A stretch of DNA of 64,000 bases from Nocardia bovistercoris (lineage in GTDB: Bacteria > Actinomycetota > Actinomycetes > Mycobacteriales > Mycobacteriaceae). The stretch is from assembly GCF_015674855.1 (NCBI RefSeq), contig NZ_JADMLG010000020.1:58542-122541 (forward strand), in the 5' to 3' direction. Below are positions 34,143 to 41,083 of this stretch, piece by piece. Numbering within the stretch: position 1 is the stretch's first letter; each line of letters begins with the position of its first letter. The position numbers were made by a program, and so were the translations under genes. The notes below the pieces were generated by a model that searched no databases, was not told the origin of the DNA, and saw only the letters and a list, made by a program, of their open reading frames with translations.

Positions 34143-34156
34143 GGGACCATCGCCCC
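34143..34156. promoter_or_regulatory. DosR-like box 1 upstream of the DUF2267 gene
   Basis: GGGACCATCGCCCC, with a perfect left arm, about 100 bases upstream of the DUF2267 start. With the next box it forms a closely spaced pair 22 bases apart, a spacing that suits cooperative DosR binding on one face of the helix. Confidence 0.6.
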
Positions 34157-34164
34157 GGCGCGAC

Positions 34165-34178
34165 GCAACTTTCGTCCC
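34165..34178. promoter_or_regulatory. DosR-like box 2 upstream of the DUF2267 gene
   Basis: GCAACTTTCGTCCC, with a perfect right arm and the ACTTT centre, 11 of 14 positions to the consensus. It lies 80 bases before the DUF2267 start. Confidence 0.6.
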
Positions 34179-34256
34179 TTGGGCAGCACGTACCCGACGG
34201 CGGAGGCTGATGGATACCGACGTCGCAGGCACCCGGTGGACACAGAGGAGGACACC

Positions 34257-34925
34257 ATGTCGCATTCCACTGAACCGTACGCACCCGCCGTACAGGTCGC
34301 GCACCGATGGTTGAAAGCCGTCGCCGACGGGCTCGACACCGACGACCTCGCCTTCGCCAACCGCGCGTTACGGGCATGGTTGCACACCGTCCGCGACCGG
34401 ATCGGCGTGGCGGCCTCAGCGCATCTGAGCGCGCAGCTCCCCGAAATCCTGCGCGGGGTCTACTACGAGGGGTGGGTACCGGCCCACGTACCGGTTCGGC
34501 ACGGCCTGGCAGGCTTCGTCGATCAGTTCGCCCGGACCGCGGGCATCGACCCCGAGGAAGTCGGTCTCGTCGCGGGCTCGATCACCGCTGTCCTGTCCGA
34601 CCTGTTCTCGCCGGGACAGATGAACCGCGTCTTCGCCGTCCTGCCGATGCGCGTGTACGGAGTTCTGTGCGGCGCGCGACTCGACGCGGACGAGATGTCG
34701 ACCGCAGGCGTCGACGGCTCGGACCCGGGTGGCGACACACTGTCCGCGCTACACGAACGTGTGCGCGCATTGGGCGACGCGATCGCGATACTCGCCCAAG
34801 GTCTCGAGCAACTGCCGACCGAAGGGGTCGACAACGCTCGTGCCGCCGCGGCGGCGCAACAAGCTCACCGCATCCTGCTGGGCGAAGGGCTGGTTCCCGA
34901 TATCGGTGTCGCCGCGCGGGCGTGA
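34257..34925 (+). CDS. DUF2267 protein
   Basis: A 222-residue soluble helical protein. The segment ALRAWLHTVRDRIGVAASAHLSAQLPEILRGVYYEGW matches DUF2267, found in several DosR-linked and halophile stress genes. No catalytic motif is visible. The start ATG 34257 has GAGGAGGA upstream and two DosR-like boxes further up. It is followed after 35 bases by the phosphoribosyltransferase-esterase fusion, so the two form an operon. Confidence 0.82.
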   Translation: MSHSTEPYAPAVQVAHRWLKAVADGLDTDDLAFANRALRAWLHTVRDRIGVAASAHLSAQLPEILRGVYYEGWVPAHVPVRHGLAGFVDQFARTAGIDPEEVGLVAGSITAVLSDLFSPGQMNRVFAVLPMRVYGVLCGARLDADEMSTAGVDGSDPGGDTLSALHERVRALGDAIAILAQGLEQLPTEGVDNARAAAAAQQAHRILLGEGLVPDIGVAARA

Positions 34926-34960
34926 GGCCCGCACCATCCGACCGGATCCCGGAGGTTCCG

Positions 34961-36988
34961 ATGACCGAGCTGAAAGGCGATGCGCCGCATCGCGTTTTCC
35001 GAGACCGGCACGAGGCGGGTCGCGTGCTCGCCGAACTGCTCGAACACTACCGAGGCGCACCGAATCTGCTGATCCTCGGATTGCCGCGTGGCGGAATTCC
35101 GGTGGCGTGGGAGGTCGCCGCCGCGCTCGACGCCCCGATGGACGCCCTCGTCGTGCGCAAGCTCGGCGCACCAGGCAATCCGGAGTTCGCCATCGGCGCG
35201 CTGTCGTCCGGGGGACGAATCGTGCTCAACGACGACCTGGTGCGCGCGCTGCGTCTGACCGCCGAGCAGGTACGCGCCGTCGCGACCGCGGAGGCCGAGG
35301 AATTGCGGCGGCGCGAGGGCGCCTACCGCGCGGGCCGCGGACCGGTCGAGGTGGCAGGGCGCACGGTGATTCTCGTCGACGACGGATCGGCCACGGGCGC
35401 GAGTATGCGCGCCGCCGTCGATGCCGTCCGGGCCGGAGAACCGGAACGTATCGTGGTCGCCGTTCCCGCCGCACCGGAATCGACCTGCCGTGAGTTGGGC
35501 GCGGCGGTGGATGAGGTGGTGTGCGCGACCGTACCGTCCCCCTTCCGCGCGGTCGGCGAGTCGTTCTGGGATTTCGCCCAGGTCACCGACGCCGCGGTAC
35601 GCACGCTGATGACGACAACGACGACCGGCATCGCGGTGCCGCCGACCGACGCCGCGGCGATCGTCCGCGCCGCGGCCATCCCCGCACCGGCCGGTGTGCC
35701 CGCCGACGACGTCCTGTCCGACATCGTCGGCGCGGCCGACGTCGTGCTGATCGGGGAGAGTTCGCACGGCACAGCGGATTTCTACGCCGCCCGCGCGAAG
35801 ATCACCCGGTTCCTGATCGAGCAGAAGGGATTCACCGCCGTCGCGGCCGAGGCCGACTGGCCCGACGCGCACCGGGTGAACCTGTACCTGCACGGACAGG
35901 GTCGCGACGCCACCGCCGAGCAGGCGCTGCGCGGCTTCGAGCGGTTTCCCGCGTGGATGTGGCGCAATACCGAGGTCCGCGATTTCCTGACCTGGTTGCA
36001 CGAGCACAATGTCCGACAGCACGAGCACGGATCGCGACGAACCGGCTTCTACGGACTAGACCTCTACAGCCTGCACCGCTCGATGGCCGAGGTGATCGGC
36101 TATCTCGACACCGTCGACACCGTCGCGGCGCAGCGGGCCAGAATCCGCTACGGCTGCTTCGACCACACCTCCGGCGACGACGGCCAGGCATACGGGTTCG
36201 CCGCCGCCTTCGGCGCGGGCAGATCCTGTGAGGCGCAAGCGATCCGACAGCTGGTCGAACTGCAGCGCACCACCGTCGACGGCACCGAGCTCGACCCCGC
36301 GGTCGATCGACACTTCGACGCCGTGCGCAACGCGTGCTCGGTTCGTGACGCCGAGGCGTACTACCGGACGATGTTCGGCGACCGGGTCGACTCCTGGAAC
36401 CTCCGAGATCGTCACATGGCCGATACCCTCGACGCACTGCGCGAGCACCTGGACGCGGGCAGGCAGCGCGACGGCGAGCAGCGCGCTCGAATCGTGGTGT
36501 GGGCGCACAATTCTCACGTCGGTGACGCGCGGGCGACCGAAATGCGCGCGCAAGGCCAACTCACCCTCGGGCAACTCGTTCGTGAACGATACGGCGAACG
36601 GTGCGTGTCGATCGGTTTCAGCACCTGCGCGGGCACCGTCACCGCGGCCGACGAGTGGGGCGGCCCCGCGCTGCGGCGCTCGGTGCGCGAGGCGTTGCCA
36701 TCGAGCGTGGAGGAACTGCTGCACGACACCGGGATCGGTGAATTCGCGCTGCGTATGGACCGTCCCGGCGACGCGGTGGAGCGGCTGCGCCACCCGCGGT
36801 TGCAACGCGCCATCGGAGTGATCTACCGGCCGGGTACCGAACGACAGAGTCATTACTTCCATACGCGGGTGGCCGAGCAGTTCGACGCGCTCATCCACAT
36901 CGATCGCACCACCGCGCTGGAACCGTTGGAGCCGAGCGGCGAATGGGTGGCGGGCACGATACCCGAGACCTATCCCTCCGGACTGTGA
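34961..36988 (+). CDS. Phosphoribosyltransferase - erythromycin esterase fusion (Rv2030c-like)
   Basis: A 675-residue two-domain protein. Residues 10-215 are a type I phosphoribosyltransferase with the PRPP loop VILVDDGSATGAS at 136-148. Residues 245-670 are an erythromycin-esterase-type hydrolase with GESSHG (265-270) and EADW (297-300). The architecture and length match Rv2030c, a DosR regulon member. ATG 34961 has GGAGG upstream. The reaction in vivo is unknown; the PRPP site looks intact, while drug inactivation is not implied. It is co-transcribed with the DUF2267 gene. Confidence 0.9.
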   Translation: MTELKGDAPHRVFRDRHEAGRVLAELLEHYRGAPNLLILGLPRGGIPVAWEVAAALDAPMDALVVRKLGAPGNPEFAIGALSSGGRIVLNDDLVRALRLTAEQVRAVATAEAEELRRREGAYRAGRGPVEVAGRTVILVDDGSATGASMRAAVDAVRAGEPERIVVAVPAAPESTCRELGAAVDEVVCATVPSPFRAVGESFWDFAQVTDAAVRTLMTTTTTGIAVPPTDAAAIVRAAAIPAPAGVPADDVLSDIVGAADVVLIGESSHGTADFYAARAKITRFLIEQKGFTAVAAEADWPDAHRVNLYLHGQGRDATAEQALRGFERFPAWMWRNTEVRDFLTWLHEHNVRQHEHGSRRTGFYGLDLYSLHRSMAEVIGYLDTVDTVAAQRARIRYGCFDHTSGDDGQAYGFAAAFGAGRSCEAQAIRQLVELQRTTVDGTELDPAVDRHFDAVRNACSVRDAEAYYRTMFGDRVDSWNLRDRHMADTLDALREHLDAGRQRDGEQRARIVVWAHNSHVGDARATEMRAQGQLTLGQLVRERYGERCVSIGFSTCAGTVTAADEWGGPALRRSVREALPSSVEELLHDTGIGEFALRMDRPGDAVERLRHPRLQRAIGVIYRPGTERQSHYFHTRVAEQFDALIHIDRTTALEPLEPSGEWVAGTIPETYPSGL

Positions 36989-37045
36989 GGCTTTCGGGGA
37001 TCGGCGCCGATCGGTCGGCGGACGATCACATTCGCTCACCGCGCT

Positions 37046-37669
37046 TCACCGCGCATCGGCGCTTCCGCACGCCGTGAAGTCGGGCGGTCCCTGATAGGGC
37101 CGGGTCAGTGCGGCGAATCCGGGTGTTGTCGCCGCGGTGACCAGGGCAGTGAGTAGATCGTCGGCCCGGTCGTGAGGCGGCGGTGCGGTGAGCACCGGAC
37201 CGAAGAAGCCGTGGCCGTCGACGACGATCACGGGACTGCCCGCGCGCCCGCCGACCGCGTCTTGACTCGCCCGGTGCGCCGCGCTGACGGCGGGGTCGAG
37301 CGCATGGTCATCGAACGCGGCCACAAGACCGGGTTCGAGCCCCGCGGCGGCGAGCGCGGCCTCGACCACCGCGTTGTCGTCGGTGTGTGGGCCGCGCGGA
37401 TGCAGGCGCGTCCCGAGTGCGAGATACAACGGCATGAATGCCGCGCCGCCGTGGCGTCCCACGGCGGCGGCGAACACACGTCCGACCCGGCGTGAGCGTT
37501 CGAGCATCGACGCGTGACCGGCATCGACGGACTGTCCGTCGTTGAGAACCGCCAGGCTCATCTGCTTCAGCGTGACATCGTGGTCGGTTGCGGCGGTGTC
37601 GAGCAGCCACCGCGCGGTCACCCAGGCGAACGGGCACACGGGATCCACGTATAGATCGATCTCGGTCAT
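37046..37669 (-). CDS. DsbA-fold oxidoreductase-like protein
   Basis: A 207-residue cytoplasmic thioredoxin-fold protein. The active-site segment DPVCPFAW has one cysteine (Cys12) where dithiol members have CxxC. The pattern and the later SPVIVVDG segment place it near the actinobacterial mycothiol-linked DsbA-like proteins such as Rv2466c. ATG 37669 has GGAGG upstream. A CsoR-type operator at 37716-37731 lies 47 bases upstream, so it belongs to the local CsoR-family regulon and probably protects against thiol or metal stress. Confidence 0.82.
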   Translation of the reverse strand: MTEIDLYVDPVCPFAWVTARWLLDTAATDHDVTLKQMSLAVLNDGQSVDAGHASMLERSRRVGRVFAAAVGRHGGAAFMPLYLALGTRLHPRGPHTDDNAVVEAALAAAGLEPGLVAAFDDHALDPAVSAAHRASQDAVGGRAGSPVIVVDGHGFFGPVLTAPPPHDRADDLLTALVTAATTPGFAALTRPYQGPPDFTACGSADAR

Positions 37670-37715
37670 CGGAACCTCCTCTGTAGCGGGGCGGAGAACC
37701 TCGCCTGTTGGACAG

Positions 37716-37731
37716 ATACCCCTGGGGGTAT
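37716..37731. promoter_or_regulatory. CsoR-family operator 1
   Basis: ATACCCCTGGGGGTAT, a palindrome with G/C tracts flanked by ATA and TAT, the usual form of CsoR/CstR-type sites. It sits upstream of the DsbA-like gene on the minus strand. Confidence 0.75.
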
Positions 37732-37746
37732 TCTGATAACGATGAT

Positions 37747-37762
37747 ATACCCCCCTGGGTAT
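37747..37762. promoter_or_regulatory. CsoR-family operator 2
   Basis: ATACCCCCCTGGGTAT, 31 bases from operator 1 and oriented toward a short frame starting at ATG 37778 with a good GAGGAG site. That frame has no homology I recognise and runs into the repressor gene out of frame, so it is probably not a functional gene. Confidence 0.7.
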
Positions 37763-37863
37763 AAGAGGAGCTACGAGATGATCTCGACGACGACCGCAGC
37801 ACGGGGCGGGCCGCAGGCCAGGCTCGGCGGGTGGTCGTGCATTCGGAGTCGTCCGCCGCGCAT

Positions 37864-37879
37864 ATACCCCGGCGGGTAT
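37864..37879. promoter_or_regulatory. CsoR-family operator 3, autoregulatory
   Basis: ATACCCCGGCGGGTAT lies 38 bases before the repressor start, where binding would give autoregulation. Confidence 0.72.
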
Positions 37880-37916
37880 CCTGATCGACGGGAACGCGAA
37901 TGCGAGGAGAGACACC

Positions 37917-38186
37917 ATGGTCGGCGACGACACCGCGATCACCGAAGTGCTCAATCGGCTGCGCCGCGCGCACGGCCAGCTGGCGGGGGTCATCTCGATG
38001 ATCGAGCAGCAGCGCGACTGCAAGGACGTGGTCACCCAACTGGCCGCGGTGTCGCGTGCGCTGGACCGCGCCGGATTCAAGATCGTGGCCACCGGCTTGC
38101 GCGAATGCCTGACCGGCGACAGCGCCGAAGGGGCCGACCGGATGACCGTGGACGAGCTGGAGAAACTGTTCCTCGCCCTGGCATGA
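37917..38186 (+). CDS. CsoR/CstR/FrmR family repressor
   Basis: An 89-residue helical repressor of the DUF156 family with RRAHGQLAGVISMIEQQRDC. The two cysteines are 29 residues apart, as Cys36 and Cys65 are in M. tuberculosis CsoR. The histidine four residues before the second Cys (His61 in CsoR) is Gly here (ATGLREC). A copper site is therefore doubtful and a CstR-like persulfide or other thiol sensor is more likely. ATG 37917 follows GAGGAG. It should bind the four ATACCCC-type operators nearby. Confidence 0.9.
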   Translation: MVGDDTAITEVLNRLRRAHGQLAGVISMIEQQRDCKDVVTQLAAVSRALDRAGFKIVATGLRECLTGDSAEGADRMTVDELEKLFLALA

Positions 38187-38187
38187 A

Positions 38188-38218
38188 CCGCCCTCGGGAC
38201 CATCGGCTCCCGGGGCGG
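38188..38218 (+). terminator. Hairpin after the CsoR-family gene
   Basis: CCGCCC-T-CGGGA pairs with TCCCG-GGGCGG around an 8-base loop, just after the repressor stop at 38186. The embedded GGGACCATCGGCTC only loosely resembles a DosR box. Confidence 0.55.
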
Positions 38219-38303
38219 GTCCTTCGGCCGTAGTGCCATCGCCGCGTCGGCGAGACCCTGACAGGGACGAACAGCACACGCTGCGCCGACGATGGGAGTC
38301 GAG

Positions 38304-40586
38304 ATGGGCGACTACGTGGCCGACTTCGAACACTTGCGGCTCACCGACGCGGATCGCGCGGGCGGCAAAGGCGCGAACCTGGGTGAGCTGGTGGCCGCGG
38401 CGCTGCCGGTGCCGCCGGGGTTCGTGATCCTGCGCGCCTGCTACGAGCAGGTGATGTCGCGGGGTCCGAACGGAGCGGAACTGGACCGGCTGCACGCCGA
38501 GGCGCTCGAGGTCGTCGCCGACACCGCGCGGGTGGCCGAATTGTGTACGCGAATGCGCGAACTCGTGCACGCCACCGCGCTCGACGACACGGTGCGCGCG
38601 GCCGTGCGCACCGCTTACCACGCGCTGGGCGACCAGGTGGCGGTGGCGGTGCGCTCCTCGGCCATCGGTGAGGACAGCACGACCTCCTCCTTCGCGGGCA
38701 TGAACGTCTCGCGCACCAACGTGCGCGGTGACGAGCCGCTGCTCGCCGCTGTCGCCGAGTGCTGGGCGTCGTTGTTCAGTCCCCGAGTGGTGACCTATCG
38801 CGCGCGCCGGGGCCTGCGCGGACGTCCTGTGATGGCGGTGGTGGTCCAGCGCATGGTCGCCCCGCGCGCCGCGGGTGTCGCGTTCACCGCCGATCCCGCG
38901 ACGGGCCGCCGCGACCGCGTGGTGATCGATGCCGCGCGCGGACAGGGCGAAGTGGTGGTGTCCGGCGCGGCCGAGCCCGACACCTACCTGCTCGACGCGA
39001 CCGGACCGACGCTGCTGGACACCCGACTCGGGCGTCAGCGTTTCGCGATCACCGACGGACCGGAGGGCGATCGCACGGTCGAGTTGAGCGCCGAACAGAC
39101 CGCGACGGCGGTGCTCGACGAGAAGGAGGCCACCGCGGTGGCCCGCCTGGCCCTCGACGTCCAGCGCCACCACGGCGGCATCCCGCAGGATGTCGAGTGG
39201 GCCATCGACGCGCAGGGCGGCGTGTGGCTGGTCCAGGCGCGGCCGATCACCACTTTGCACGAGCCGTCGCCCACACCCGCCGCCGCGGGCCAGGTGCTGG
39301 CGCGCGGACTGGCCGCCGCACCGGGTCGCGCGACGGGGCCGGTGCGCGTGCTCGCCTCCCCCACCGAAGGCTTGTCGCTGCGCGACGGTGAGATCCTCGT
39401 CGCGCCGATGACCAACCCGGACTGGTTGCCCACCCTCAATCGCGCCGCGGCGGTGGTGACCGACAGCGGAGGCATGACCTGTCACGCGGCCATCGTGGCC
39501 CGTGAACTCGGCGTGCCGTGCGTGGTAGGCGCGCGCACCGCGACCACCGCGCTCACCGACGGCGCCGTGGTCACCGTCGACGGCGGCAAGGGTGAGATCC
39601 GCGCGGGCGCGACACCCGCCGCGCGCACCGAGGTCACGACCATCGCCGCGCCCGTGGCCGTGGCCGAATCGACCGCGACCCGCGTCTATGTCAACCTCGC
39701 CGTGCCCGAAGCGGCCGAGCGGGTGGCAGGCGGCGATGTCGACGGTGTCGGCCTGCTCCGCGCGGAGACGCTGCTGGTCCAGGCGCTCGGGGGACGCCAT
39801 CCCCGCGACCTGATCGCACGCGGTGAACAGGAGCAATTCATCGACAGGATGGCCGAGGGCCTGTCGCGGATCACCTCCGCGTTCGCTCCGCGCCCGGTGA
39901 TCTACCGAGCCACCGATCTGCGCGGCAACGAGTTCCGCGCGCTCACCGGCGGCGCCGAATACGAACCGGTGGAACAAAATCCGATGATCGGCTTCCGTGG
40001 CTGCTATCGCTACGTGCGCGAACCGGAGGTCTTCGCCCTCGAATTGGCTGCGCTGGCGCGGGTTCGGGAACGAACCCCGAACGCGCACTTGATGATTCCG
40101 TTCGTGCGGACCCGCTGGGAGTTGGAGGCGTGCCTGGAACTCGTGGACGCGAGTCCGCTGGGGCGCCAACGCGGTATGCACCGGTGGGTGATGGCCGAGG
40201 TGCCGTCGGTGGTGCATTGGCTGCCCGAATACGTCGGTCTCGGCATCGACGGCGTGTCCATCGGGAGCAACGATCTCACCCAGCTCGTCCTTGGTGTCGA
40301 TCGCGACTCCGAAGTATGCGCCGAGTTGTTCGACGAGTCCGATCCGGCCGTGCTCGAGGCCATCTCGCGCATCATCGGAACCGCCCGCAGGCTGGGCATC
40401 ACGTCCTCACTGTGCGGCCAGGCGCCCTCCAATCGCCCGGACTTCGCCGAACTCCTGGTTCGGCTCGGCATCACCTCGATCTCGGTCACTCCCGACGCTG
40501 TGCCGTCCGCGCGCAGGGCCGTCGCCGCGGCCGAACGCCGCATCCTGCTCGACCGCGCCCTCGATCACCGGCCGGAACGTCGCTGA
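38304..40586 (+). CDS. ppsA: Phosphoenolpyruvate synthase / PPDK-like enzyme
   Basis: Interconverts pyruvate and PEP with ATP, in gluconeogenic direction for PEP synthase. The 760-residue protein has the ATP-grasp domain with GGKGANLGEL and VRSSAIGEDS, the phospho-histidine His394 in GGMTCHAA, and the C-terminal barrel with Cys704 in SLCGQAPS. All catalytic parts are present. ATG 38304 has GGGAG just upstream; ATG 38292 is possible. Placement in the dormancy island suggests a role in redirecting carbon when fatty acids are used in hypoxia. Confidence 0.92.
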   Translation: MGDYVADFEHLRLTDADRAGGKGANLGELVAAALPVPPGFVILRACYEQVMSRGPNGAELDRLHAEALEVVADTARVAELCTRMRELVHATALDDTVRAAVRTAYHALGDQVAVAVRSSAIGEDSTTSSFAGMNVSRTNVRGDEPLLAAVAECWASLFSPRVVTYRARRGLRGRPVMAVVVQRMVAPRAAGVAFTADPATGRRDRVVIDAARGQGEVVVSGAAEPDTYLLDATGPTLLDTRLGRQRFAITDGPEGDRTVELSAEQTATAVLDEKEATAVARLALDVQRHHGGIPQDVEWAIDAQGGVWLVQARPITTLHEPSPTPAAAGQVLARGLAAAPGRATGPVRVLASPTEGLSLRDGEILVAPMTNPDWLPTLNRAAAVVTDSGGMTCHAAIVARELGVPCVVGARTATTALTDGAVVTVDGGKGEIRAGATPAARTEVTTIAAPVAVAESTATRVYVNLAVPEAAERVAGGDVDGVGLLRAETLLVQALGGRHPRDLIARGEQEQFIDRMAEGLSRITSAFAPRPVIYRATDLRGNEFRALTGGAEYEPVEQNPMIGFRGCYRYVREPEVFALELAALARVRERTPNAHLMIPFVRTRWELEACLELVDASPLGRQRGMHRWVMAEVPSVVHWLPEYVGLGIDGVSIGSNDLTQLVLGVDRDSEVCAELFDESDPAVLEAISRIIGTARRLGITSSLCGQAPSNRPDFAELLVRLGITSISVTPDAVPSARRAVAAAERRILLDRALDHRPERR

Positions 40587-40618
40587 CCGCCGCGGTCGAC
40601 ACCGGCGAAGTGGCCGAC

Positions 40619-41026
40619 TCAGTGGTCGGAGTCGGCCAGCGCGCGTATCGCCGCGTTCAACCGGACGGTGGCGTCCTCGGCCACCGGAACCAGCGCGGGT
40701 TCGTCGGTGACCTGCACCATGATGCGCGGGTTCATCGCCTCGACCACCACCGTGTCGGGTGCGGTGATGTCACGCCGGACGACGACATTGCAGGGCAGCA
40801 GCAGCCCGATGCGGCGATCGACATCGACGGCGCGATGGGCCAGCGGCGGATTGCAGGCGCCCAGGATGCGGTACTCCTCCATGTCCTCGCCGAGCTTCTC
40901 CTTCATCGTCGCGCGCATGTCGATATCGGTGAGGACGCCGAAGCCCTGATCGGCCAGTGCCGCTCTGGTGCGCTCGACGGCCTCGTCGAAGCCGGTGCGC
41001 AAGGTGGTCGACAGTGCCAAGTCCAT
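40619..41026 (-). CDS. DUF302 protein
   Basis: A 135-residue protein with the DUF302 fold segments GFGVLTDIDMRATMKEKLGEDMEEYRILGACNPPLAHRA and GLLLPCNVVV. Function is unknown; the family is often linked to metal or sulfur stress regulons. ATG 41026 lies 33 bases from a perfect CsoR-type operator (41060-41075), so it is the third target of the local repressor. It converges on ppsA. Confidence 0.88.
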   Translation of the reverse strand: MDLALSTTLRTGFDEAVERTRAALADQGFGVLTDIDMRATMKEKLGEDMEEYRILGACNPPLAHRAVDVDRRIGLLLPCNVVVRRDITAPDTVVVEAMNPRIMVQVTDEPALVPVAEDATVRLNAAIRALADSDH

Positions 41027-41059
41027 GATTGCTCTCCCTTCCGGATCTCTCGTACCATG

Positions 41060-41075
41060 ATACCCCTAGGGGTAT
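41060..41075. promoter_or_regulatory. CsoR-family operator 4
   Basis: ATACCCCTAGGGGTAT, a perfect 16-bp palindrome directly upstream of the DUF302 gene. It is the best copy of the four sites in 3.4 kb. Confidence 0.8.
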
Positions 41076-41083
41076 TCTGCGCG

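Noticed and set aside
37778..37916. A small gene starting at ATG 37778 behind CsoR operator 2
   Set aside because: It has a good ribosome site, but the frame runs through the repressor gene out of phase and the peptide resembles no family.
38196..38209. GGGACCATCGGCTC as a DosR box for ppsA
   Set aside because: Only the left arm fits and the sequence is part of the hairpin after the CsoR-family gene.
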